A stretch of DNA of 64,000 nucleotides from Perilla frutescens (GCA_026008535.1 BRKX01000006.1:46488664-46552663); one strand, 5' to 3'. Counted from the stretch's first letter, positions 1 to 11,832 are shown. Notes: generated by a model not told the origin, from the letters alone. Translations and numbers: made by a program.

Positions 1-812
1 TTACAGTGATACGAAGGAATGGTATATTTTGTGAAAAATATGCATATAATAAGAAAAATTGAGAAGACAGGGAATTAGGACAAGTTTCAGAATTTTGAGA
101 ACTTAAATTTTTTTTATGTATTTGAAAATTTTGAGAATGATTTATTGTACTTGTCGTCTATATTTAGATTGAGATTTTAAAAATTATGAAAAATATATGA
201 AAATAGAAACAAGAAAGAGGGATAGTTTGGTTGTGAATGGAAAAATGATCAACTGAAATGGATATTTATAGATAAATCATAGGAATAGTACTATACAGAG
301 TACTATATATATATAGTATATAATATACATAAACATAATATAAATAAAGAAAAAAAACAAAAAAACATGTAACCGTTTGGAATAGTACATTGAATAAAAA
401 AAAAAAAAGAAAAAAAGGGCAATGATTGGTGGCCGGAAAAAAAAAGCTGGGACCCACCAGACCACCTTCTTTCTCCTCCCAAGCTTAGATCAGTGATCAG
501 GAAGTTAGCTTCGGCCGAGCTCTCCTCCACACCCCAAAACTAGCCGCGATCTCTTCCAAACTGGGAAGAAATTGCATTGCAACCACCCTTAGAATGATGA
601 AGACAATAATGAAAGAACATTTCAAGATACCAAGTGAAAAAATAAATATTAGGATTTTTTTTTTTCATTTTATCACGAGCTCTCACAATATGACGGTCAT
701 CCTTGATGTTGAACTTGTATATTTTTATTTTAAAACAAAATAATGATCACTTCATTAATTCACCAACGACCTCAATGAAGAAGGAAAAGTAAAATTTCAA
801 GTACATAACGCC
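1..812. other. intergenic, no gene seen
   Basis: AT-rich sequence with homopolymer runs of A and T. Short open frames here are low-complexity (Phe/Tyr-rich) and have no recognisable domain. I see no gene. Confidence 0.6.
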
Positions 813-1080
813 TCATACCGGACACTGAGCCAAGGCATGAGCTACATAGTTCGTCTCTCAAAACATATGATTAAAACTTAAGATAACATTATCAGCAACC
901 AATTGAGTCAAAAAGGGCAGTTGCGATTCCAAATAATCCTCTCCGTCATGTGTGTTCTTAAGAAGTCGCACTGAAAGGAGCGAGTCCGAGGACACAACGA
1001 TCGGGCCAAGTCCTTTATGTAAATACAAACGACACCGTATAGAATTGCATTAAGCTTGGCGTCGAGAACAAATTGTGGTC
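813..1080 (-). pseudogene. RNase H-like (RVT_3 type) domain fragment
   Basis: Reading the minus strand from about 1080 gives a fragment resembling the RNase H-like domain found at the end of plant LINE-type reverse transcriptases and in orphan plant proteins: a segment with IVVSSDSLLSVRLL, then ESQLPFLTQLV, then NYVAHALAQC and a stop at 813-815. The spacing of the acidic SSDS motif and the terminal AHALA motif fits that family. A single in-frame TGA interrupts the last third, just before the ETNYVAHALA segment, and the N-terminal part is out of frame, so it is a decayed remnant. There is no reverse transcriptase next to it. It may be a LINE 3' end or a relic of an RNase H-like host gene; the window cannot decide. 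The identification is from motif memory only. Confidence 0.5.
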
Positions 1081-1589
1081 GTTGGATAGGCCTGATGCTG
1101 AGCTTGTTAACAAAAGAGAATTCTGTGCTACCTTAAATTTTCATAATCAAAAACTGATTTGAGTATTAATCTGACATAGCCAAAATAAATCACACACGAT
1201 CGGAACTAATCCATGTGGACTACACATGTACAAGCAATGGTCAAATTGCAATCGAACATGCTAAAAATATCTAATTTTGATTTGTACCCCTAAACTTCTG
1301 ATGTAAAATGGACGGTTGAAATGACCATGATCACTTAAAATTTAGGCCATAAGTGGATTTCCATTTTCCATGAAAAAATTTTTTAAAATGATTTAGTATT
1401 ATTTATCATTGAAGGTTTAATACTAATATTTAATGACTTTAATTAAAAAAAAAAAATTTGTCTCTTTTGGTTTGGGCGGAAACATTATTAATATTAGGTC
1501 TGGTGCTGCTAATTCATTCTCTCCCCAGCTGCCGCCGCTGCTTCATAAAATAGAAAACTCACAGCAAAAAAAAAAAAAAAAAAGTAAAA

Positions 1590-1691
1590 ATGAGTGACCA
1601 TCTACCGTTGGCCTGCCGGTGCAGTGATGGCAGTGTTTGGAATCCCAATTCAAACACGGTGACGACAATTAAAGAAGAAGGAACTACATTG
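1590..1691 (+). CDS. candidate first coding exon of the F-box gene
   Basis: An ATG at 1590 in good context (AAAA before it) opens a 34-codon frame that ends in TTG immediately before a consensus splice donor GTGAGG at 1692. An acceptor (TATGCAG) ends at 2005, and joining 1691 to 2006 keeps the frame of the downstream F-box ORF, giving a 314-nt intron and a protein of about 414 residues. The upstream stretch at 1510-1580 looks like a 5' leader. The peptide (MSDHLPLACRCSDGSVWNPN at its start) matches nothing I recognise. If it is not used, translation would begin at 2000 or later. Inferred from frame and splice sites only. Confidence 0.4.
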
Positions 1692-1999
1692 GTGAGGAGA
1701 AGGAATTATATAAATTATTTAATATATATATATATATATATACAGATATGTAGGTTAATCACATTTATTTATACATTTGTTCGTTTACATACTAGACACT
1801 AATTCTAGTTTCAATCCAATTTCAATTGTTTCATTTATTTTCATATTCACGCAATTTGTTAGAAAAATCGATATTGATCAGTCTTATTTCTGCCAGTATA
1901 ATGATTGGATTTGGATTCTATAATCGTAGCTAGTAAATCGAGAGGAAGGATTTGTGTGAAGGAAAATGCAGACTTGATTTTAAAACCTTGATTTAATAT

Positions 2000-3148
2000 A
2001 TGCAGATGGTTGGGAATTTGAACTCTAGAACTCGCCCTTATCATTCTAGGATGTGTAAGAAGGCGAGTTCGACGACGAACATAGAGTCACTCCCCGACGA
2101 GCTGTTGTCGGAGATTATCGTACGTGTTCCCACCGATGATATCCGCAACAGAGCAGGATTGGTGTGCCGCAGGTGGTACCACATTATCCATTCTCATGCT
2201 TTCGTCAACACACACCTTCACCATTCTACTTATGGACTTCTTCTCTCCGCATATGGATTGAGGAATATTAGGAATCCAATTTATGTGACTGCATCAAAGC
2301 AAGGGGGAATTGAGATATCTCATGAGATAAGTTGCAAACGGAGAAACACAGCTTGGGGTGGTTTTAATGGTTTGATTTTGGAGTTAGACAATTACAAATC
2401 ACGCGGCACGAAGAAGACTAGTCTGTATGTTTTGAATCCTGCAACAAAGCAGGCATTCCTTCTCCCTCCATTTAATTTTGATTGTAATGTGGTGTATGGA
2501 TCGTGGGGTATTACATATAATGCCTCTTCCGTGGAGTATAAAGTGGTTCAATCACATATTACTAAACGCGATACAAGATTAATACATCTTGTTGTACTGA
2601 CGGTTGGAGTGGATAACTCTTGGAGACCTGTTCAAGTCGAGCACTTACCCCGTGATGCTAGGGAACTCCTTTGTCTTAATCCGTTGATTACCGAAGGTTT
2701 TATGCACTGGGTGGCGGGGTCTGAAAAAGTATTGACATTGAATCTGGAGACTGAAGTCATTAAAGAGACAAATGCCCCTCTTCCTGAAGCTTATGAGGGA
2801 TGTAGAAAGTGTTATATGTCAACGGGAAGGTATCTATCCTTGTTGGTTAGCTGCAGAAAACATTGGTGGGAAGTTTGGGAGATGAAACCTGCAGAAAGTG
2901 GAGAATGGAAAAAGCAAATATATAACATCAAGTTTGATGCTCAACAGCTTCAACAGTTTGAATACTGTAATAATTGCAGCTCCCACGGTGATGAGGACTT
3001 GCTCCGGCCAGTTGGTTGGGTGAAATACCCAGAGGTTTTGGCCTTTGGTGTTCAATGTTCAGCCACTTTGATTTTCTACAGCCTTCCTCGCTACTATGGA
3101 GACTACCATGTTTTTCCGCATAGGAACACTCTGTTATGGTTAAGTTAA
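2000..3148 (+). CDS. F-box protein with F-box-associated (FBA) domain
   Basis: This is an uninterrupted 382-codon frame. An F-box lies near residues 28-70 (core SLPDELLSEIIVRVP, then RAGLVCRRWYHII), the surface that binds SKP1 in SCF ubiquitin ligases. It is followed by an F-box-associated region: LYVLNPATKQAFLLPP near residue 145, a GITYN...EYKVV segment near 170, and a beta-rich C-terminus with MHWVAGSEKVLTLNLETE. This is the usual layout of plant F-box/FBA proteins of about 350-420 residues, where the C-terminal part selects the substrate; the substrate here cannot be told. Start choice: the ATG at 2000 overlaps a good splice acceptor (TATGCAG ending at 2005) and the exon at 1590-1691 joins in frame, so 2000 may be intronic. 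Alternatively the in-frame ATG at 2051 sits closer to the F-box. No frameshift or internal stop; nearest intact neighbours are far away. Confidence 0.88.
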   Translation: MQMVGNLNSRTRPYHSRMCKKASSTTNIESLPDELLSEIIVRVPTDDIRNRAGLVCRRWYHIIHSHAFVNTHLHHSTYGLLLSAYGLRNIRNPIYVTASKQGGIEISHEISCKRRNTAWGGFNGLILELDNYKSRGTKKTSLYVLNPATKQAFLLPPFNFDCNVVYGSWGITYNASSVEYKVVQSHITKRDTRLIHLVVLTVGVDNSWRPVQVEHLPRDARELLCLNPLITEGFMHWVAGSEKVLTLNLETEVIKETNAPLPEAYEGCRKCYMSTGRYLSLLVSCRKHWWEVWEMKPAESGEWKKQIYNIKFDAQQLQQFEYCNNCSSHGDEDLLRPVGWVKYPEVLAFGVQCSATLIFYSLPRYYGDYHVFPHRNTLLWLS

Positions 3149-3780
3149 GGAGCTTGTCAAGAGCAAGCGGATGTGTACAACTACTAGCTATGGTTGAGCT
3201 ATTTCATTAACTTATATCACTCATGTTAATCACCCCTTAATCCTTATGGAGTTCCCTACTAGCTAGGATGACTTGTTTTATATGTAACTTTTTATGATGC
3301 CTTAGACCTTGAATGAGTAGTAGCTAGTGGTGGATCATATTCTATAAAACCTTTTAAACTTTTAAGTGTGTATTTTCTATTATAAATACTTGTTACTGGG
3401 AAGTTTATGCGTTATGATTGTATATGGTTCATGGTTTGATCCTAAGTGGCTTAATTTGTGCTACTGTGTGGATATATACATTAGAACCAAACTTATTTTG
3501 TTACATTTTTGTTTAGTTGGGGGAACAGGGGAACGGTTACATTTGATTATAGATTCATTTAGTAATCAACAATTACAATGCCGCCATTTTTCAACAAGCG
3601 CCTTGAGGTGCATCCATCCAACAAATATGATTCTCTCCAATTTTCACAGAAGTATGTGTTGAATCGGATATATAAACGATACGAAAATCAAAATTTTATA
3701 AAATATGAAATAATAATTATATCATTACTCATTGGATTCATGTGAATAGGATGTAGTATAATATAAAACTGTCATATCAT
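3149..3780. other. 3' flank of F-box gene, no gene seen
   Basis: This is probably 3' UTR followed by AT-rich intergenic DNA. A 98-codon open frame starting at 3366 has no recognisable domain and poor codon texture, so I do not call it. Confidence 0.5.
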
Positions 3781-3781
3781 T

Positions 3782-3831
<50 letters not shown>
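3781..3831. repeat. (TA)n-(GA)n compound microsatellite
   Basis: About 22 bases of alternating TA are followed by about 28 bases of alternating GA, directly abutting the left end of the TIR element at 3832. It may have been its insertion site. Confidence 0.9.
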
Positions 3832-3835
<4 letters not shown>

Positions 3836-5293
3836 GGTTCAATTGTGAATAATATCCTAATGTGTTAAATGTGAATTCATCTCATCCATTAAATATTGTT
3901 TCATAGATGGTTAAGATTTAGTTTTTTAATGATGGATGCATACTTAATTTTGGTAATAAGGGCAAAATTGTTATTTTAGTTATAAGCATCATAATCAAAT
4001 CATTATTTCCCATGATCACGTCTATTTCTTTACCGTCTCTTCATCATTGCATTATAGATGTTTGATTAATGTACAATCATATGCTATTTTTTAAATTTCA
4101 AATGCATTCACGTACTGTTATTTAAACTTATGATGCTATTTTATAAATTTCAGACGCTAATTTTTAAATTTTAGATGCTATTTTTTAAAAGTTTGGGGTG
4201 TTTTTTTGTAAAAAAATTTAATTAATTAATTCATAACATTTTTGTATGTGTTTCTAATGCTATTTTACACGATATAGTTATACGATAAATTCCATAAGCA
4301 ATAATGTTGAATGTTCAATGTTCATTCATATGTTATTTTTAAAATTTCAAATGCATTCGCGTACTATTATTTAAACTCATGATGTTATTTTTTAAATTCA
4401 AGACGCTAGTTTTTAAATTGTAGATGCTATTTTTTAAAAGTTTGGGGTACATTTTGTAAAAAAAATTAATTAACTAATTCATAGTATTTTTGTATGTGCA
4501 TGTGATGCTATTATACACGATATAGTTATATGTACGATAATTTCCATAGGCAATGAATGTCCAATTTACATTCATATGCTATTTTTTAAATTTCAAATGC
4601 ATTCACATGCTATTATTTAAACTTCTGATGCTATTTTTAAAATTCAAGATGCTATTTTTTAAAAGTTTGGGGTACTTTTTATAAAAATTGTTGATTAACT
4701 AATCCATAATATTTTTATATGTGTTTATAATGCTATTATACTCAATAAGATTGTACGATAATTTCCATAAGCAATAATGTTCAATGTTCAATGTACATCC
4801 GCTAGCTATTTTTTAAATTTCAAATGTGTTCACGTGCTATTTTTTAAATTTCCAATGCTATTTTTAAAATTTAAGATGCTATTTTTATAAAAAAATAAAG
4901 TGCTTTTTTAAGCTTAAGGTAATTTTGTTGGGTTTTATTGAATATTCACCAATATTTAAAATTGCAAAAAAAAAAACATGGAATATTTTTTTTTAATGAT
5001 AATGAAAGAATATGGTAGTATTATTAAAAAAAAATGAATATTCCCATAATAATTAAATCATCATTTGAGTGGGGGTTACTAAGCATTAAATTTCCAAAAT
5101 TAATTGCAAAAAAAAAAAAAAGGGAAACGCAAAACACAATAATGCAAAAATTCATCTTTACCCTTTCACATTAACATATGACAACTTTCTACAAATTTAT
5201 CAAAAACCAATATAGGCCATCCAGATCAATGTATCAATGGCTTAGATTAATTCACATTTAACACACTAGGAATATTTTACACCATAACCCTCC
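3832..5293. mobile_element. long-TIR non-autonomous DNA transposon (Mutator-like?)
   Basis: The ends are imperfect inverted repeats of about 60 bp. Both termini begin GGAGGGTT and share the inner block TGTGTTAAATGTGAATT. The left copy is at 3832-3895 and the right copy, on the opposite strand, at about 5230-5293. The interior holds no coding sequence but a diverged tandem array. Long TIRs without a transposase fit Mutator-like MITEs. I could not identify a clear 9-bp target duplication because the left flank is a GA microsatellite. Confidence 0.7.
4072..4900. repeat. diverged tandem repeat, unit about 245 bp, inside TIR element
   Basis: A block beginning near ATGCTATTTTTTAAATTTC and continuing AAATGCATTCACG recurs near 4080, 4327, 4573 and 4803, so spacing is about 246, 246 and 230 bases. 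Each unit also carries a TTTAAAAGTTTGGGGT segment; the last unit is degenerate. Confidence 0.75.
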
Positions 5294-6560
5294 CCTATAT
5301 AGATATATATAACAATACATATATTTTCGCAATCCGTTTGATGATGGGTGTGTATCAATTTCACTAGTAATCAATATACGAAAAATATGTATAAAAACCA
5401 TGAAAAAAGAGAAGAAGAATAATAAATAGAGAAAGGAAGAGAGAATCGTTCTTATCTTTTTCCACAACCCTAAACGGCGATCTCCAATATAAAATAGATA
5501 GGATTTTTATTGTTTTCTTCTTCTCTCTCTTTTTTTTTCTAATAAAGTCTCTTCAAGATCCATGATGATTGGGATTCATAATCCCATATTAATAAATTTT
5601 ACGCCATATAAATTAATCCCAATAAATTTATATTTCTATTAAATTAATTTGATTAATTTATTTCATATTTTTTAATTAGACTTTTAATTAAATTAATTCT
5701 AATTAAACATTTTAATTGAATATTTGATTTAACTAATTAAACCAAAACTATTCTCAATTAATTAACACAATTAATCAATTGGATTCAACTATTCAATCAA
5801 TACATTTTTAATCTCTTTGTGTGACCCTCTTAGGTTGACCACTAGTACTAGTAGTAGGCTTGTAACATTATACAAGTTAGCGAATAAAAATATTATTCTA
5901 TTAATTCATCCAATAAATTAATAAACTCGAAATTGACTCTTTAACATTGAAAACCTACAAATCAGGAGAACATCTATCAAGTAGCATAATCATCTAGCTT
6001 TATGTGAAATAGCGAGTAAATATATTTAATTATGAATCGTTATATACATGCAATCCTTCTATTATCTAATTTCCCGATTGAATCTTGAGATATGGGAGAA
6101 TATGAAAAACTCAATTAATTCAGTACTTATATTTTCATTTCCATTCAATCAATTCATTAATGGATCCGTATATCATGTCAACCGCCGGTTTTCGATTTTC
6201 ATTTTTTTTATTCGAACTCGAACGGACGATTGGAAGAACTACTGAGTACTAAATCGATAAAATTACTAATTTACAAGTTAAAAACTAAGAAGTATGACAA
6301 AACACAAATTTATTTGAATTTTGATATTATTATATAACTTTATAATTTATATCTTACAATTTACAAGTTACAACTTACAAGAATACTGAGAAATGAGAAT
6401 ACAATTTAATTTATCAAATTACAAATTGTAAATTAATCAAACTATGAAAATATGAAATTATAATTTACAAATTTACAAGTTACAATTTAACACTAAATTA
6501 CAATTTACAAATTAGAATTAACATTTAACAAAATTAAATTTGACTAATTTAGGGGGGGAA
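5294..6560. other. AT-rich intergenic, no gene seen
   Basis: This is very AT-rich DNA. The part at 6290-6540 is a scrambled repeat of words such as TTACAAGTTACAATTTACAA. It may include the unrecognised left end of the adjacent hAT element; a CCGCCGGTTTTCGATTTTC word at about 6183 resembles the CCGCCGGTTT words near that element's right end. No protein-coding signal. Confidence 0.4.
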
Positions 6561-6646
6561 AACAAATAATTGAAATTTGGACTTGCACTTCATATGAAGC
6601 TGCCTACGTATCCCTTACCTTGGAATCAAAACCCTCATAGTTCATT

Positions 6647-9122
6647 TTACCTTTTTTCCTTGGCGAGTCTAGAATTCGAAGTCGTCATTCCATTCGTCCC
6701 CGGTTTGGCTCTCTCCTTCGGCTTCACTCTCCGAGCAGTCGAGCCAACTTCAATGAGCGGGTCATCCATCAAGTCGTCCCAGCGGTTCTCTTGCTCTCTT
6801 AGGTCGGCTTTGGACTCGTCCTTCAACATCATTTGAGCTTCGAGGTGATCCAATGTCAAATTTGATCTTCGTTCGTCCAACATGTAATCGGATTCACTGA
6901 AAGCTTGCTCGACCGTAACCATTGATGCCGGGACTCCAAAAATCTCCCTTGCCATAATTGCAAGCAAAGGATACCGCTCTTGATTTCGGGATCACAACTT
7001 GAGAACATCAAAATTGTTGGGACCTGCATTTTCATCATCGGGGGGCACAATAGGGTCTTGTAAATACATATCTAATTCATTTTAACTACACCTAGTACTT
7101 CTTTTACTTTGGAAAAAAAAATAGAATTCTTGTAAAGCACTACCACGTGAAGATGAAGTATTTAATCATAATGAAAAAGAACTACTAGAACTTAAAGAAC
7201 AACTCGTTGGACGAGTTATACTATCACCATATTTTATCTCATATTCTCTATAAAGTGAATGTATAGACTCATAAATATCTGTTTTAATTTCTTCAGCAGG
7301 TGGCACATATATTCATACCTTCGCCGTCGGGATCGGAACCTGTAAAACTCATAGTAGATAAAAATTTATAATACATATCAATCATCTCGTTAGTACCACT
7401 GAGTTTAAAAGTATGATCCAATATTTTTGCAACCAAAAAAATATTAGGTATGATCAAAATATTTAAGCCATTTTTTTACCATGGCTAGAATCATCTCTTG
7501 CAAATCGGGTTTATAACTACAAGAATTAAATTTTGCAGTAATTAAACAACAATGATACATAAATTTACAAACAGTAGGGTAATACACACCGGATAAATAT
7601 TTTGTTGCATATCGGAAAACTTTAAAAGCTCCATTAGTTCAATACAATCATGCCAATACGAAGATAATAAAATAAATGATTCAATATGTGTAGCAAAAAA
7701 AGAACATAATAATTCACGATATTCCAATGTTGCAGCAAGCATTTCATAAGTAGAGTTCCACCTATTAGACATATCTAAGTTAAAAAATTTAGCATGTACA
7801 TCATTTTTTCTACAGAATTTTTCCCACCTACGTCTAACTCTAACCCTACTATGAATATAATCAACAGCTTCACGAATAGGTTGAATTGAGTTATTTAATA
7901 TTTTAAGTTCATCTTGAACACATAAATTTAAAATATGAGCAATACATCGAGTATGAAAATATTTACCATGCAAAGTTGGATTACATGTTTGAATTAATTC
8001 TCTAATACTAGCCGTATTAGCACTCGCATTATCAAAACCAATAGAAAATTTTTTATCAAGCATTTTAAATTGATTGCAATTTTTAATGATAACCTTAGCA
8101 ATATTAGTAGCACTATGTTGACAGTTAAATCTCTAAAAAGTAATTAAATGTTTATTCAAAGTCCATGAATAATCAATCCAATGCAATGTAACAACAATAT
8201 AATGACGACGGATAAATTTATCAGACCAAATATCAGAACAAATAGCAACCCTATAAGGAATTTTGCTAACAATACTTTTCAATTTCGACTTATATCTTAT
8301 ATGCAATCTTTCAAGAGTCCTAGTCATGGTCATTCTAGGTATTTTTTGAGCACCAGGATTATAAGCAGCTTTCATACGACGTTCAAAATTCATGCTATCA
8401 GCAAATTGAAGTGCTAAATATTCTTAACAAATAAAATAGCACATTTATTCTCTAGCAACAAGAAGATCAAACCTAAAGAGTTGAGATGAGTACGACGTAC
8501 CTCCACCTTGGGTTTCAACGTTAGCACTGCTTACCGGTTGGAAGTTGAGTTGCGATTGTGATTGAGCACGCCCAAGTTCGACTGGATGATGGTTGGTGAT
8601 GTACGACCAATACGTCCCATAGCCTCCCTCGGTGTGAAATTTGTATTGCTTCGAACAATAGTTGCAATACAAATAAAAAATTTCTGGTTCATTCTTCATT
8701 GCCACCTTTCTGAAATGAATAGTGAAGATAGCAGATTTCAGCGTCAGATTTCTTGGAGCCGCATCCTCCTCCTCCGACTCCTCGTTGTCGAGCTCGATAG
8801 ATGGATCTCCACCAGTGTTACTGAAAGTACGAGATTCTTAAGATTGTTGTTGTAATAGTTGTTCATATTGAATCTATCTCGCCACTTCTGTATCAACTTC
8901 GATTTGGGTCGTTGGATCGTATTAAAAATCCCCAGCGGCTCCGCCATAGTCATAGACATTCATATATTCTTCAGGTTGTTGTTGTTGAAGAGGAGATATC
9001 GTATCATCAGTATCGAAAATATGTACTCCAGAATGAGTACGACGACGACGACGTGGATGATCGGAACCCTCAGCAACAGATTTACCTTTACCCTTATCGG
9101 CTCGGCTACCTTGGCTAGACAT
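6647..9122 (-). pseudogene. hAT transposase (BED zinc finger, dimerisation domain), broken
   Basis: In order on the minus strand: an N-terminal basic leader starting MSSQGSRADKGKGKS (9122 down to 8922); a BED-type zinc-finger remnant with YCNYCSKQYKFHTEGG and a following HH (about 8665-8600); a segment with SKIPYRVAICSDIWSDKF (about 8280-8225); the core DNASANTASIRELI with RCIAHILNLCVQDEL and MSNRWNSTYEML (8063 down to 7542); and the C-terminal hAT dimerisation region with FGVPASMVTVEQAFSESDYML and LDHLEAQMMLKD (6967 down to 6647). This is the order of plant hAT (Ac-like) transposases. Frameshifts and stops separate the blocks, including a damaged stretch at 6970-7540, so no functional protein is expected. 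The family normally runs about 650-700 residues, which matches the span. Confidence 0.85.
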
Positions 9123-9653
9123 GATTATTAGTGGATGATAGAAAATGAGAAACTTGAGTGTTGAGAATTGAGAGAGAGACTAAGAGAGAGCTTGAGATTG
9201 AGAATTGAATTTGAGAGAGTAACTTCGTAAGATTGTAAGAGAACTTAAATAAAAATGACATTACTAGAATATAAAGAATTAGAGAATGGAGAGAGAGATT
9301 GAAAGTTTGGTGTGTGTGAAAATGGTGGACGAGATGTGGTATTTATAGGTGAGAATTGGGAAGGGGGGAATTTGAAATTTTGAATTTGAATTTTTTGAAA
9401 AAAAAAACCGCCCAAACCGCCGGTTTAGAGCACAAACTGGCTGTTTTCGGGCCAAACCGCCGGTTTATGCTTCCAAACCGGAGGTTCCACATCAGCAATC
9501 CACAGCAGAGTGTTCCTAGCTGTCGATCGAACCACCATTTTTTGGTTGACGGTTACGATTTACAAACCGTAACTGTCCGTACGGTCCCAAACCATGTACA
9601 AACCGGCAAATCGACGGTTACAAACCGTCGGTCCGATTTTTTTTGGCACCTCT
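6647..9653 (-). mobile_element. hAT superfamily DNA transposon, inactive
   Basis: A broken transposase gene on the minus strand (6647-9122) is followed upstream by a terminal region ending at about 9653. Read on the minus strand, the end begins TAGAGGTGCCAAAAA, a typical hAT terminus, followed by subterminal words with CCGGTTT and ACCGTCGG (several CCGCCGGTTT copies at 9410-9620). The left terminus was not found with confidence, so the 8-bp target duplication could not be tested. The element would be at least 3 kb. Confidence 0.75.
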
Positions 9654-9659
9654 AGAAAG

Positions 9660-10068
9660 GAGGTCTCAATTCTTATGATTGGAATGGAATGAAAAATTAT
9701 TCTATATTTATCTTATAAATTAATATTTTATTTATACTTTCAAATTTCTTTACAATTGAATAAATTGTAGTACGTAGCTAATATTATCAACACTTACCGT
9801 AGTTTTTTTTCTTATATTTCTAAATTGTTTTTTCTTTTTTAGTATGTGATAATTCTAAATTGTATTTTTCTAATATTTTTAGTAAATTTTAATTTATTTA
9901 TTTTATTAAAAACTTTATTCTAAAGTATTTAATTAACACATATATAATAATTTTTATACCTTAAAAAATATATTTACTTTATTGAAAAGTAGCTTATCAT
10001 TTCAATTTTTCATATGAATATATATTAAATTATACTAAATACATAATTATTTTTTTTGTTTCTTAGAA
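9660..10068 (-). mobile_element. remnant of a TIR element related to 12878-13753
   Basis: Read on the minus strand, the AT-rich sequence here resembles the right-hand half of the TIR element at 12878-13753. Shared features include CAATTTAGAAATATAAGAAA, a block around GTTGATAATATTAG, and the terminal word CCAATCATAAGAATTG. It is a truncated copy in opposite orientation, directly next to the hAT end. Confidence 0.55.
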
Positions 10069-10607
10069 TATGTCACACCCCAATTTTCATAAAATAAAAT
10101 AATAACAATAATAAAAAGAGACGTCAATTTTATTAAAATATAAAATATTCAACTTTAATGCAGCGGAAGCTAAATAATAAAAGTTCTTTAATAGACCATC
10201 ATCACACGTCACCACGTACATCGCTGGAGTAAATCATCAACCTAAAAAATATAATAGCTTTGGGGTGAGTGCTATTGACTCAGTGGGATCTTTGCATTTA
10301 TCCAAATTATAAGAAATAAATATTTAACACACAAGTCAAAATATCGTTCAACATAACACTGAACCCGAAAGTAAGAATCATAATATAACACCAAACCCGT
10401 AAGTAAGGATCATTCCATAACATCAAACTCATATGTAAGAATCATAACATAACACCAAACCCGTAGGTTATGATCGTTTAGCATGTAAACTCGCCAGCAT
10501 AATGAATATAACATATAATAAGGATAAATGAACTTTTTATTTCACGTTGGATTCCCCACCGTAATTTTGACTTGAACTTGGAACTTTTGACTTTGGAAAA
10601 TAATACG
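10069..10607. mobile_element. gypsy-type LTR fragment, interrupted by Copia-1
   Basis: The sequence starts TGTCACACCCCAATTTTC and contains TAATGCAGCGGAAGC and TTTGGGGTGAGTG, words common at the start of plant chromovirus (Tekay-like) LTRs. A short tandem repeat around AACACCAAACCCGTAAGTAA occupies about 10345-10470. It probably resumes at 20284 after the Copia insertion (TSD ATACG on both sides). The right boundary is not visible. Confidence 0.5.
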
Positions 10608-10837
10608 TGTTAAACTTTGAAATTAAAGAGAAAGCATATTGAGAAATTTGATCTTTATTCAGAATAATTCAGATTTACAGAAGTTGTGTTACTCATATTT
10701 ATAGATACAGAAATGGAGAGAATCTATCTAGCAACTAACTGCAACAGACTTTAACCGACCAATAGATTCATAACTAACTTCTAACTACCTTCTAGAAGAT
10801 TTGGAAAAATATCTAATCAAACTGATACAAACTAACA
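10608..10837 (-). repeat. Copia-1 3' LTR
   Basis: 230 bp, TGTTA...TAACA ends, preceded by the ATACG duplication. Pairs with 20050-20278. Confidence 0.92.
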
Positions 10838-10849
10838 CACCTCCGAAGA

Positions 10850-11811
10850 GGCTAGGCTGGTTGGAGTAGATTAAGCTTTTGTCTTAAATCAAGAAAGTGA
10901 TTTTCAGACAGAGGCTGGGTGAAGATATCTGCAATTTGGTCTGCAGAGGGAACATGACCAACTTCAACGGTGTGATCATCAATCTTCTCTCTGATGTAGT
11001 GAATGTCTACTTCGATATGTTTGGTCCTTACGTGGAAGACAGGATTTGAGGCTAGTGCAATTGCACTAGTATTATCAATCCATAATTTTGATGGAAACTA
11101 AAAAGTAACACCAAGTTCTTTACATAGATTGTGAAGCCACACAAGATCAGTTTTTGCATTAGCTATTGCTTGATATTCTGATTCAGCGCTGCTGCGGGCA
11201 ACAACCTCTTGTTTCTTAGACTTCCAGACAACAAGATTAGATCCAAGAAAAATACAGTGGCCACTAGTCATCTTGGTCAACTATACAGCTAGCCTAATCT
11301 GCATTTGTGAAGCTTTCAAATCTGGTTGAAGAGGTTGCTGAGAAGTTGAGAGTAAGATGTCTTGTACCACTGAGATATCGTAGAAGATGTTTACAGGCAC
11401 ATCAGTGATCAGTACTTGGATTTTGAAGAAATTGGCTCAATTTGTTAACAGCAAAGGCAATGTCTGACCGGCTAAGAGTGAGGTATTGTAGTGATCCTAT
11501 GATGCTTCTATATAGAGAAGGGTCATCAAACAGAGTTCTATCATGTTTAGATAGCTTTTTAGAGGGGATCATGGGAGTAGCGGTTGGTTTACAATCAAGA
11601 AGATGAGTCTTTTCAAGAAGATCTAAAATGTACTGTGACTGACTGAGAAACCAGAATGTGTATGAGCCACTTCGATGCCAAGAAAATAACTGACTTTTCC
11701 CAGATTTTTGAGAGCAAAAGCAGTGTGTAATTTTTGACTTAGATCAGAGACAACCTTAGAATCATTACCAGTAATGAGGATGTCATCAACATATATAAGT
11801 ATAAGAAGAAT
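10850..11811 (-). pseudogene. Copia-1 reverse transcriptase C-terminus and RNase H
   Basis: Reading leftwards from the CACTA insertion: LILIYVDDILITGND (the YVDD catalytic box), KNLGKVSYFLGIEVAH, then the RNase H part with VVWKSKKQEVVARSSAESEY and WLHNLCKELGV, then HVRTKHIEVDIHYIREK and PSADQIADIFTQPLS, ending close to the 3' LTR. Frameshifts or stops interrupt it at about 11620 to 11280 and near 11098. The order and motifs are those of Copia pol. Confidence 0.85.
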
Positions 11812-11832
11812 TTTCACTACAAGAAATGCGCT

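Noticed and set aside
266..530. Phe/Tyr-rich ORFs near the left edge
   Set aside because: Low-complexity AT-rich frames without domains.
3366..3662. 98-codon ORF downstream of the F-box gene
   Set aside because: No domain, AT-rich chance frame, no splice or leader context.
4072..4900. CRISPR-like regular repeats
   Set aside because: Units of about 245 bp without short-repeat/spacer structure, in a plant TIR element.
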